DNA of 24,957 bases from an uncultured Campylobacter sp. (GTDB lineage: Bacteria > Campylobacterota > Campylobacteria > Campylobacterales > Campylobacteraceae): NCBI RefSeq assembly GCF_938030785.1, contig NZ_CALHIK010000017.1:1-24957 (forward strand), given 5' to 3'. The position numbers and the translations under genes are program-made. Shown here in pieces: positions 11,266 through 18,594 of the stretch; positions within the stretch are counted from its first letter, which is position 1, and each line of letters opens with the position of its first letter. The notes under the pieces were generated by a model. It was not told the DNA's origin, made no database searches, and saw only the letters and a list, made by a program, of their open reading frames with translations.

Positions 11266-12251
11266 TAGTACACCACCTGCGATTTACATACGATGAGATC
11301 AAGCTGAGCAGGATCAAGGTTTCTACCGTTATCTCTCATACATAGTTTTAAGGCTACGGCGCCATTATCGTAGCGAAACCTAAACAAGCTAACATCCTGT
11401 GCAATCAACGCTCGCATAGGAACGGCTCCATTGTATTGCTCGCCCGCCCAAGGCTGATAGTTATATCTCAGCTGCAGATCAAAGTTTTTATCGACAGGAT
11501 CCGGTGTCGGCGCAAAAAGTAAGTCCGCCTGTCCGGCCGGTATAATCGGCACTATCGAATAAGCGGTATGGGCCACATAGTATTGCTCGGAAAATTCACG
11601 ATTTCCTATAGCGTTTGGGGGATAATTAGTTATATTTAAAATTTCGGCATTAGCATTATCTGCGTTAGCAGTCGCTACTAAGATCCTCTGCCCATCATTT
11701 GCGTATCCGTAAAACGGTCCGATATTTGCGGTTAAATCTCCCGTAGCACTTCTAAAGATAACTCCGAAAGTGCCGTTATTTGCGCTAGCGGAACCTGCGC
11801 GTAAATTTGCAAGAACGGCATTTACGCCGGTCAAAAGGCTACCTTGAGTATTTAAGGTAAATGGCCCGTTTAAATTTGCAGCAGCGGGAACTGAGTTTAA
11901 ATCTATAAATCCACTCCAGCCCGGATTTGCACTACCCAAATTTTTTGTCTCTATGCTTTGCCCTATCCACTCTATAATGTCATGATTTGCCGTAATGGAT
12001 GAAAGATCTGTAAAATTAGTGGCCAGCGGCTGATCTGCTATCCTGCCTATGACGGTACCCTTAATCCTATCCTCCAGCCTGCCGGAAATTAGCGTTATAG
12101 CGTTTTGAGTTCTAGCTTCCAATTGATTAAGCGCTCTGGTATGGACATATGATCTGTAAATTTGGGTGTATAGATCCGCTCCGAACATCGATATAATACC
12201 GAAAACTACTATGACGAATACGAGCTCGATTAAAGTAAATGCTTTTTTCAT
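11265..12251 (-). CDS. Minor pseudopilin, PilW/GspJ-like
   Basis: The 328-residue protein begins MKKAFTLIELVFVIVVFGII. It carries the prepilin-type N-terminal cleavage and methylation motif with Ala in place of Gly before the cut, Phe1 and Glu5 of the mature chain, and a hydrophobic helix. The following segment (YTQIYRSYVHTRALNQLEARTQNAITLISGRLEDRI) is the amphipathic helix extension common in PilW/GspJ minor pseudopilins, which are larger than major pilins. Late sequence contains VSLFRFRYDNGAVALKLCMRD. The gene lies 16 bases after the first pseudopilin gene and overlaps the next by one base. It probably forms a tip complex with its two neighbours (inference from the GspIJK and PilVWX systems). 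Confidence 0.82.
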   Translation of the reverse strand: MKKAFTLIELVFVIVVFGIISMFGADLYTQIYRSYVHTRALNQLEARTQNAITLISGRLEDRIKGTVIGRIADQPLATNFTDLSSITANHDIIEWIGQSIETKNLGSANPGWSGFIDLNSVPAAANLNGPFTLNTQGSLLTGVNAVLANLRAGSASANNGTFGVIFRSATGDLTANIGPFYGYANDGQRILVATANADNANAEILNITNYPPNAIGNREFSEQYYVAHTAYSIVPIIPAGQADLLFAPTPDPVDKNFDLQLRYNYQPWAGEQYNGAVPMRALIAQDVSLFRFRYDNGAVALKLCMRDNGRNLDPAQLDLIVCKSQVVY

Positions 12252-12267
12252 GATGACGACTCACAAT

Positions 12268-13014
12268 CTATCTGGTTAAAACACTTTGCGAAACGTTACC
12301 GATATTTGCCGAATATGTCCTAAGCACGACGAAGCTATTCGGATCGGCTGCATCACTTGCCGTTATAGTTATCATCTTTAAATTTGTAGGAGTGCCGTTT
12401 GCCGGTTGATCGCTTAAAACGCCGGCAATGCTTTGACTGCCTACATAATTGCCATTGGTTAAAATATCGGTTACATAATCTACTGCGACTCTAATATTGG
12501 TAGTAAGTAAGAAATCTCCATCGGTATCTCCTCCCAAGGATTTTACCGGCGGCTGCATGTCTTTATTATAGCCGTTATAGTCGTCTATATCGTTATAAAC
12601 AGTTGTTTTATCATTACCAAAGCTTGCATGAGGCGTTGGAGCTGCGGGCGATATCGCTCTACTGTTAGCAGCGGTATTTAAAATCCCCGGTCGTATCAGT
12701 GTGCATGGCTGTCCGTCCGGACAATTAGTTATGCCTACTCCTCCGGCTCCGTTTAGGATGGAATGAATTTTAACAGGAACCGTGCAGGCTGCAACTATGC
12801 CGCCACAAGAAGTCTCTCCAGCCACATAACTCGTATCCCATGGAGCCTTTGCGGCACTAGTTAGAAATGTTTTTGCGCTTAAAACAAGTTCCTGCTTTAT
12901 AGCAAATTCATTGGACTTCGCCGTTTGCGCGACGATGCGCGGGATCGCCATCGTAGTGATCGCCAAAATCACGATGGTAAAGATCAGCTCGATTAGAGTA
13001 AAACCTTTTTTCAT
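12268..13014 (-). CDS. Pseudopilin / type II secretion-like prepilin
   Basis: The 248-residue protein begins MKKGFTLIELIFTIVILAIT, an excellent prepilin-peptidase signal: Gly4, Phe as mature residue 1, Glu as mature residue 5. The helix continues to AIPRIVAQTAKSNEFAIKQEL. Two cysteine-containing loops follow (SCGGIVAACTV; NCPDGQPC), then Asp/Asn-rich turns near residues 140-160. It is the first gene of the minus-strand operon, with AAGGA upstream of the ATG at 13014. In C. jejuni the transformation pseudopilin gene ctsT lies close to the lon region (established knowledge, recalled), so this operon may serve the Cts DNA-uptake or type II secretion-like machine. No ATPase, inner-membrane or secretin gene is in the window. 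Confidence 0.83.
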   Translation of the reverse strand: MKKGFTLIELIFTIVILAITTMAIPRIVAQTAKSNEFAIKQELVLSAKTFLTSAAKAPWDTSYVAGETSCGGIVAACTVPVKIHSILNGAGGVGITNCPDGQPCTLIRPGILNTAANSRAISPAAPTPHASFGNDKTTVYNDIDDYNGYNKDMQPPVKSLGGDTDGDFLLTTNIRVAVDYVTDILTNGNYVGSQSIAGVLSDQPANGTPTNLKMITITASDAADPNSFVVLRTYSANIGNVSQSVLTR

Positions 13015-13079
13015 CTCAAATCCTTTCTTCCAAAATTCTGAAATTCAAAACGCAAACTTTATTTACGTTATTGGCGCTA

Positions 13080-13102
13080 ATTATACTATTGTTAAACTTA
13101 AA
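13080..13102 (-). promoter_or_regulatory. Candidate promoter of the pseudopilin-hpf operon
   Basis: On the minus strand, TTTAAG (13102-13097) is followed after 11 bases by a consensus TATAAT (13085-13080). Transcription would begin near 13072, giving a leader of about 55-60 bases before the ATG at 13014. The TTTAAG and -10 arrangement has the same 11-base spacing as the candidate promoter of the giant gene. Confidence 0.45.
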
Positions 13103-13206
13103 TTTAGAATTATCCATGGAAATTTCTCGGCTTTTACGAACAAAATTTAACTTTAACCGTTCAAAAAATAAACCCAAAACCTCATTTCTCGATTCGGCCT
13201 TTTAAA

Positions 13207-13239
13207 TTTAAGCTTGCATTTACCCTAAGACTATAAAAT
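13207..13239 (+). promoter_or_regulatory. Candidate promoter of the bamD-lon operon
   Basis: TTTAAG at 13207-13212 is followed after 19 bases by TATAAAAT at 13232-13239. This spacing fits the published C. jejuni sigma-70 pattern (TTTAAG-type -35 and TATAAT -10). The predicted start of transcription is about 25 bases before the ATG at 13271. The 256-bp interval 13015-13270 is thus a divergent promoter region, with no gene seen in it. Confidence 0.45.
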
Positions 13240-13270
13240 TACGGGCTAAATAAATTCCAAGGATTTCTTT

Positions 13271-13918
13271 ATGACAAATCTAAATAAAATTCTATTTTGC
13301 GCCCTATTTGTCGCTTTTATCGGCGGCTGCAGCGGTAAGGGAGACGGCGAGCTTTTTAATCTAAGCCCCGAGGCATGGTATTCTAAAATTTTAGAAGATA
13401 TCGATAACGCAAGCATGGAGGATGCCGAGAAGCACTACACCGGCTTTTCGAGCGAGCATATCGCCTCTCCACTGCTTGAAGAGATGACGCTCATTATGGC
13501 GTGGGCATTCGTGCAGGACGAAAACTACGAGAAAGCAAACAAATACCTAGACGAATATATCCGCCTCTACGGCACGACGCAAAAGATCGAATACGCAAGA
13601 TATCTAAAGATCAGAGCAAATTTCGACTCCTTTAGCCGCCCGAGTCGTAACCAAAAGCTAATGCTAAACAGCATAAACGAAATTTATAAATTTATCGCCG
13701 AATATCCGCAGAGCGAGTATCGTCCGCTACTTGAGACGATGCTAACGAAGCTCAGGCTTGCCGAGCATCAGCTAAATATCGACATCAAAGACCTTTACCA
13801 GCGAACCGATCGCGAAAGTTCTGCCAAAATTTACGAGCAGCGCATCGAAGAATCCCCGCTAAACGGCACCGATGTCATTAAACCGCGCTCGCCTTGGTAC
13901 CGCGCGATTTTTGAGTAG
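13271..13918 (+). CDS. bamD: BamD-like outer-membrane assembly lipoprotein
   Basis: BamD is the essential lipoprotein partner of BamA in folding beta-barrel proteins into the outer membrane. The 215-residue product has a lipoprotein signal, with the lipobox IGGC giving lipidated Cys20. TPR-like helical repeats then begin with LSPEAWYSKILEDID and continue with YEKANKYLDEYIRLYGTTQKIEYARYLKI, the region most typical of BamD/YfiO. The end (RSPWYRAIFE) is typical of the Campylobacter members. Length is slightly short of the E. coli protein (about 245) but normal for this group. A ribosome site AAGGAT lies upstream. Eight bases separate it from lon, whose ribosome site overlaps the stop codon; the same pair is adjacent in C. 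jejuni (Cj1074c-Cj1073c, recalled). Confidence 0.87.
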   Translation: MTNLNKILFCALFVAFIGGCSGKGDGELFNLSPEAWYSKILEDIDNASMEDAEKHYTGFSSEHIASPLLEEMTLIMAWAFVQDENYEKANKYLDEYIRLYGTTQKIEYARYLKIRANFDSFSRPSRNQKLMLNSINEIYKFIAEYPQSEYRPLLETMLTKLRLAEHQLNIDIKDLYQRTDRESSAKIYEQRIEESPLNGTDVIKPRSPWYRAIFE

Positions 13919-13926
13919 GAGGGGCG

Positions 13927-16437
13927 ATGCAACTGATGCAAAATACAACCTTCCCGAGCAATCTGCCTATCATCGTCGAGGACGAGCTATTTTTATATCC
14001 ATTTATGATAGCGCCCCTTTTCATCGGCGACGAGCATAACAAAAAGGCTCTCGATCTAGCCGCCAAAAACGAATCTATGATAATGGTCGTAAGCTCAAAG
14101 TCGGAATTTAGCGGCGATAGAAGCTTCGGCGGTATCTATAATGCAGGCGTCGTGGGCTCCGTGATGAGAACCGTACCGCTTCCTGACGGTCGGGTTAAAA
14201 TTTTATTCCAAGGCGCGCTAAAAGGCAAAATCGTAAAAGAAATTTCGCAAGATCCGCTGGTCGCTACCGTCGATATCATCCACGACGAGCGCGGCAACGA
14301 TCAAAAATTAGACGCGCTGGTAAGCGTGCTAAAGGAAAAAACCAAGACGCTTAGCACTCTTACGCATTTTTTTCCAAACGATCTGCTAAAGACCATCGAC
14401 GACGGCACCGACGCCGCGCGAGTTTGCGACCTGATTTTAAGCGCACTGCGGTTAAAAAAGCAGGTAGCCTACTCGTTTTTTACCGAGAGTAATTTGCAAA
14501 AGCGCCTTTTCAACCTCATCAACTACATCTCCGACGAGATCGAAGCGCAGAGGCTCGAAAAGGAGATCAAAAGCAAAGTTCACTCCAAGATCGACAAGAC
14601 GAACAAAGAGTATTTTTTAAAAGAGCAACTCAAGCAGATCCAAAAGGAGCTCGGCGGCGATGCCGATCGCGACGTCGAGATCGAGGAATACCGCAAAAAG
14701 CTGGAAGCCAAAAAGCCCTATTTGGGCGAGGATGCCTATAAAGAGATTAAAAAGCAGATCGATAAATTTGCCCGCCTTCATCCGGACAGCGCCGATGCGG
14801 GGCTCGTGCAGAGCTATCTGGACTGGGTTTTGGAGGTGCCTTTTGAAAAGACCGCCAAACATAAGATGTCCATCGAGGGCGTTACCGCTCAGCTAAATAA
14901 AGACCACCACTCGCTAAAAAAGCCCAAGGCGCGCATCGAGGAGTATTTCGCGCTAAAGCAGCTTTTGGAGCTTCGCGGCACAAGCGGCAAGAAGAGCAAA
15001 GAGGGCGGCAAAAACGGCGGCGCGATCTTGTGCTTCTACGGCCCTCCCGGCGTAGGCAAGACGAGCCTTGCGAACTCTATCGCGACCGCGCTTAAACGCA
15101 AACTTATCCGCATCGCCTTAGGCGGGCTTGAGGACGTAAACGAGCTGCGCGGACACCGCCGCACCTACATCGGCGCGATGCCGGGCCGCATCGTGCAAGG
15201 CCTCATCGAGGCAAATCAAATGAACCCCGTCATCGTGCTCGATGAGATCGATAAAATTTCAAACTCATACAAGGGCGATCCGACTGCGGTTCTGCTTGAA
15301 ATTTTAGACCCGGAGCAAAACTCGAGCTTTAGGGATTACTATCTAAATTTTAACATCGATCTTAGCAAGATCATCTTTATCGCCACGGCAAACGACGTAT
15401 CTCTCATACCCGCGCCGCTGCGCGATAGGATGGAGTTTATCGAGCTTAGCTCTTATACGCCGCAGGAGAAATTTCAGATCGCCAAGGACTATCTGATCCC
15501 TCAGGAGTTGCAGCGCCACGGCTTAAAATCCGCCGACGTAGCGATCAACCCCGCAGCCCTTGCCGAGATCATCGAAGAGTACACGCGCGAAAGCGGCGTG
15601 CGAAACCTGCGTCGCCAGATCGCAGCGATCTTCCGCAAGGTCGCGGTTAAAATTTTAAAAGACAAAGAGTTTAAAAAGATCGTCGTTACAACGAAAAATT
15701 TGAGCGAATTTCTAAATAAAAAGGTTTTCGAGATCGACGAAGTGGAAAAGCGCGATCAAATCGGCATCGTAAACGGGCTTGCGTGGACTGCGGTAGGCGG
15801 CGACGTGCTCAAGATCGAAGCGGTCAAGATCAAAGGCAAGGGCGCGATGACGATCACGGGCCAGCTCGGCGACGTGATGAAAGAATCCGCGCAGATCGCC
15901 TTTAGCGTCGTAAAGGTGCTAATCGACGAGGGTAAGCTACAAGCTGGGCAAGACGCGGACAGGGGTACGGCAAAAGCCTCGCGCGGCGGCAAAAACTCCG
16001 CATTGCGCGCAAATGGCGGCGCTGCGTCTAAAAGCCCTGCGGCGCGAAATTTAGACGCGGAGGAAAATTCCGAAAGCTCGGAGCAGATTTATAACAAATT
16101 CGACCTTCACATCCACGTGCCCGAGGGCGCGACGCCCAAGGACGGACCGAGCGCGGGCATCACGATGAGCACGGCGATCGCGTCGATTTTAAGCGAGCGC
16201 GAGGTGCGCGCAGATCTAGCGATGACGGGCGAGATCACGCTAAGCGGCAAGGTGCTGCCGATCGGCGGGCTTAAGGAGAAGCTCATCGCCGCGCACAAAG
16301 CCAAAATCGCCGAGGTTTTGATCCCGCGCAAAAACTACGAGCGCGACCTGGCGGAGATCCCGGACGAGGTCAAAAACGATCTGAAAATAACGCCGGTAGA
16401 GCGAATCGAAGAGGTACTGAAGCTGGCGCTCGTTTAA
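13927..16437 (+). CDS. lon: ATP-dependent protease Lon, with an extra linker
   Basis: Lon degrades damaged and regulatory proteins in the cytoplasm as a hexamer. The 836-residue product has an N-terminal substrate domain (LPIIVEDELFLYPFMIAPLFI). The AAA+ module has Walker A GPPGVGKT at 372-379 and Walker B VLDEID with Asp439 and Glu440. The protease domain has catalytic Ser742 in PKDGPSAGI and Lys785 in GGLKEKL; the 43-residue spacing equals that of E. coli Ser679/Lys722. It is about 45 residues longer than C. jejuni Lon. The excess is a low-complexity Gly/Ala/Ser/Lys-rich stretch at about 673-718, just before the conserved FDLHIHVPEGATPKDG. AGGAGGGG precedes ATG 13927. An alternative ATG three codons later has weaker support. 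Confidence 0.97.
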   Translation: MQLMQNTTFPSNLPIIVEDELFLYPFMIAPLFIGDEHNKKALDLAAKNESMIMVVSSKSEFSGDRSFGGIYNAGVVGSVMRTVPLPDGRVKILFQGALKGKIVKEISQDPLVATVDIIHDERGNDQKLDALVSVLKEKTKTLSTLTHFFPNDLLKTIDDGTDAARVCDLILSALRLKKQVAYSFFTESNLQKRLFNLINYISDEIEAQRLEKEIKSKVHSKIDKTNKEYFLKEQLKQIQKELGGDADRDVEIEEYRKKLEAKKPYLGEDAYKEIKKQIDKFARLHPDSADAGLVQSYLDWVLEVPFEKTAKHKMSIEGVTAQLNKDHHSLKKPKARIEEYFALKQLLELRGTSGKKSKEGGKNGGAILCFYGPPGVGKTSLANSIATALKRKLIRIALGGLEDVNELRGHRRTYIGAMPGRIVQGLIEANQMNPVIVLDEIDKISNSYKGDPTAVLLEILDPEQNSSFRDYYLNFNIDLSKIIFIATANDVSLIPAPLRDRMEFIELSSYTPQEKFQIAKDYLIPQELQRHGLKSADVAINPAALAEIIEEYTRESGVRNLRRQIAAIFRKVAVKILKDKEFKKIVVTTKNLSEFLNKKVFEIDEVEKRDQIGIVNGLAWTAVGGDVLKIEAVKIKGKGAMTITGQLGDVMKESAQIAFSVVKVLIDEGKLQAGQDADRGTAKASRGGKNSALRANGGAASKSPAARNLDAEENSESSEQIYNKFDLHIHVPEGATPKDGPSAGITMSTAIASILSEREVRADLAMTGEITLSGKVLPIGGLKEKLIAAHKAKIAEVLIPRKNYERDLAEIPDEVKNDLKITPVERIEEVLKLALV

Positions 16438-16440
16438 ATT

Positions 16441-16470
16441 TAAAGCGGCACTTCAAATTTTGCCGCTTTA
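16441..16470 (+). terminator. Probable terminator after lon
   Basis: A 10-bp perfect stem (16441-16450, TAAAGCGGCA, with 16461-16470) encloses a ten-base loop and begins three bases after the lon stop codon. The T-run after it is very short, so termination may be weak or Rho-assisted. From 16471 to 16704 I see only AT-rich spacer with repeated AAATTT words. Confidence 0.55.
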
Positions 16471-16704
16471 GCCGCGCGCTTCGGCGGAATTTTAAAATAT
16501 TTATAGCGGCGTTAAATTTTATTGCGTAGCGACGCATTGACGCGCTTGCGGCAAAATTTCTTGTAACGATGCGGCGAACGTAAAATTGCGTAGAATTTTG
16601 CATTTGCGCAATCGCGTAATGATGTAAAATTTTAAGGCAGTTTAAAATTTAAGCTTCGTTTTTAGCGCAAAATTTTATGAAATTTACCTTGCAAAGGGAA
16701 TAAA

Positions 16705-16875
16705 ATGTTTGATTTTAAAAAAGAGTTTAAGCAGTTCTACGCGCCAAAGCAGACGCCGCAAATTTTAACCATCCCGCCTGCAAATTTCGTCTGCGTCCGA
16801 AGCGAAGGCTTGTTTAATATGAAGTTAAATTTTATCCGAGCGTTAGCGACAACAAAAACGGACAAGCAAAGATGA
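16705..16875 (+). pseudogene. N-terminal stub of a GyrI-like domain protein
   Basis: A 56-codon frame begins with ATG at 16705, preceded by AAGGGA. Its first part, MFDFKKEFKQFYAPKQTPQI then TIPPANFVCVRSEG, matches the start of GyrI-like small-molecule-binding proteins (the COG4832-type family, with its FKKEYKEFYxPKxxP opening and a VRGxG motif). After VRSEG the family resemblance stops, and about 20 unrelated residues lead to a TGA that overlaps the start of the next gene (ATGA). Intact relatives are about 200 residues, so most of the gene is gone. The break falls at the left edge of the restriction-modification cassette, which may have replaced the rest. The identification rests on recognition of the motif alone. 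Confidence 0.6.
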
Positions 16876-17582
16876 AACAAAAAGATTTCGTGATAGCGGC
16901 GATGATAGAGCTTGGCGGTGCAGCGACTCTATCGCAACTTTATTCTGCGACCGACATTAGTTCGTGGCCGACGAAAACGCCATTTGCTTCTATACGGCGT
17001 ATCCTGCAAGAAAACGCAGAATTTTTTAAGATTCGCCCGGGTCTTTGGGGCTTAAAGTCGCTTGAGACGCAAATTTTAAAAGGCTTTGAAAGTGGCGCGA
17101 ATCCGCGAGATAGCTTCACTCACTCCTATTTTCAAGGCCTTATCGTAGAGATCGGCAACCTGCGCAAATTTCAAACCTATGTGCCGCCACAGGATAAAAA
17201 TAAAAGCTTCGTCGCAAGCAAAAAGCTGGACGACCTCACTTCACTCAAGGCGATTTACGAATTTGCCTATCCGAGCATACTAAATAAGGCGCGTAGCATC
17301 GATGCGATCTGGTTTAACGAGCGAAATCTACCTTACGCGTTTTTCGAGGTTGAGCACTCGACGGACTTTAAAAATTCTCTCAATAAATTTTACGAACTTC
17401 AGGATTTTAACGCCAAAATGTTTGTCGTCGCGGATAAGGGCAGGTTGAGGCAGTTTCAAAGCGTAATAAGCGCGTCGATATACAAAGATATTGCCGGTAG
17501 CGTGAAATTTGCGAGCTACGAAAGTATCGCCAAACAATACGACTTAGAAAGCGAGAGCGCGAAAGTAAAAATGGGGATTTGA
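16872..17582 (+). CDS. Winged-helix plus PD-(D/E)XK-like protein of the restriction-modification cassette
   Basis: The 236-residue protein has two visible parts. Residues 1-65 look like a HARE/winged-helix domain: AAMIELGGAATLSQLY, then PFASIRRILQ and FFKIRPGLWGL, a DNA-binding fold common in restriction-associated proteins. Residues 80-220 look like a PD-(D/E)XK-type nuclease or restriction-like domain: a Glu in an early helix (Glu92), Asp144 in IDAIWF, and Glu159-Val-Glu161 in FFEVEHS, followed by a VVAD strand. Whether it cuts DNA is not shown; it could be an accessory or regulatory protein. It overlaps the GyrI-like stub by four bases and the DpnD-like gene by one, so it belongs to the cassette operon. 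Its name and exact function are unknown to me. Confidence 0.72.
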   Translation: MKQKDFVIAAMIELGGAATLSQLYSATDISSWPTKTPFASIRRILQENAEFFKIRPGLWGLKSLETQILKGFESGANPRDSFTHSYFQGLIVEIGNLRKFQTYVPPQDKNKSFVASKKLDDLTSLKAIYEFAYPSILNKARSIDAIWFNERNLPYAFFEVEHSTDFKNSLNKFYELQDFNAKMFVVADKGRLRQFQSVISASIYKDIAGSVKFASYESIAKQYDLESESAKVKMGI

Positions 17583-17773
17583 TGAAAGAATTTGAAGTAG
17601 AGATTGCCGAAATTTTGGCTAAAAAGGTTGTAATTAAAGCGAAAAATAAAGAAGAAGCGTGTAAGATCGCGCAGACGGCTTACGAAAATTGCGAGATTGT
17701 TTTGAGTGCAGAGAACTTCGTCTGCGCGGACTTTAAAGCGACGATCGCGGATGAGCCGAAAACTGAAATTTAG
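17582..17773 (+). CDS. DpnD/PcfM-like small protein
   Basis: This 63-residue protein starts with ATG at 17582, overlapping the previous stop (TGATG); a TTG three bases earlier is less likely. It has the pattern of the DpnD/PcfM family: VEIAEILAKKVVIKAKNKEE, then ACKIAQTAYENCEIVL and a final ENFVCADFKA. DpnD is named from the pneumococcal DpnI restriction cassette; members occur in restriction and mobile-element loci, and their function is not established. Nothing catalytic is visible. The next gene's ribosome site (AGGA) starts inside this gene's stop codon, so it is part of the same transcript. Confidence 0.72.
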   Translation: MKEFEVEIAEILAKKVVIKAKNKEEACKIAQTAYENCEIVLSAENFVCADFKATIADEPKTEI

Positions 17774-17938
17774 GAAATTTATGGAACCAAATTTAACGAA
17801 ATTCGATGACTTTTTACGCTCACTTAGAAAAACAAATGCAAGCCTTGACTACTTTACCGACTTTGAAAAATGCGGCAAAAATCTAAAATCCGTTTCTATC
17901 AAGCTCCACACGCTTGATTTTTTACTCGGTTCAAAGGA

Positions 17939-17960
17939 TTTGAAAACAGATATTTTCACT
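17939..17960 (+). repeat. Left inverted repeat of the invertible segment
   Basis: These 22 bases match the reverse complement of 18258-18279 at 21 of 22 positions; the single mismatch is 17946 (A) against 18272. The shared core includes CAGATATTTTCACT. Matching stops at 17938 and 17961, so the arms are sharply bounded. The arm lies within the endonuclease reading frame (codons for L54 to T60). Confidence 0.9.
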
Positions 17961-18257
17961 TTCAAGATACTCTGAAATCGTTCGCGCGAAATTTACGCCT
18001 CCGCGATTTTTTCGTGCGTTCGTATCGAGCCCGACTTCCACGCCGAATACGTAATCGTGCAAATTTTTAACCTTTCCGTCCGTAAAAATTTTATCTAGTC
18101 CGCTTTCTTGGCAAAACTCATAGATTTTTTCTGGACTTTTAAAATACGTTCCAAGTTTCGTTAGCCCACCGTTAGCCGATATCACGTCCGTGTTTTTATC
18201 GCGAACGGCAATGAGTAAATTTAATACATCGAAACACCCTTTGTTTTGCCCGAAAAG

Positions 18258-18279
18258 AGTGAAAATATCTGCTTTCAAA
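18258..18279 (-). repeat. Right inverted repeat of the invertible segment
   Basis: This is the partner of 17939-17960 in inverted orientation (21 of 22 identical). Here it codes SENICFQ of the endonuclease. On the minus strand the corresponding reading frame runs through the left arm and stops at 17931-17933, giving a chimeric end to the reversed middle fragment. Confidence 0.9.
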
Positions 18280-18594
18280 CCGAGGTTAGCAGTAGGAATT
18301 TTGCTCTAAATTTAGGAAGCGATCAAAAGATTTTCGATTTCGTTATTAGCGCAGGCGGCGTAACATATCTGATCGAGGCGAATTTTTACGGCACGGGCGG
18401 CTCGAAGCTAAACGAAGTCGCAAGGTCTTATATCGAAATAGCACAAAAGATTGCGCTTTGTGGCGGATTTAAATTTATCTGGATAACCGACGGACAGGGG
18501 TGGCTGGCGGCTAAAAACAAACTGGAAGAAGCCTACAAAAGCGTTAAAATTTATAATCTCGCCACGCTTTATTACTTTATAAAAGAGCTTAAAA

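Larger units (their letters stand above)
17939..18279. other. Invertible DNA segment inside the restriction gene
   Basis: The segment is 341 bp including its arms; the 297-bp interior (17961-18257) is a multiple of three. In the orientation shown, the interior's coding strand is minus while both flanks code on plus. Inversion joins T60 of the left part to LFGQNKGCFDVLNLL, and joins SEYLE to SENICFQ at the right. No recombinase gene lies in the window, so the agent would have to be elsewhere or the event a rare homology-driven one. Confidence 0.85.

Noticed and set aside
17931..18278. A 115-codon minus-strand frame as an independent gene
   Set aside because: Its sequence is the middle of the DpnII-type endonuclease and its two ends run through the inverted repeats; it has no convincing ribosome site. 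It is the reversed segment, not a separate gene.
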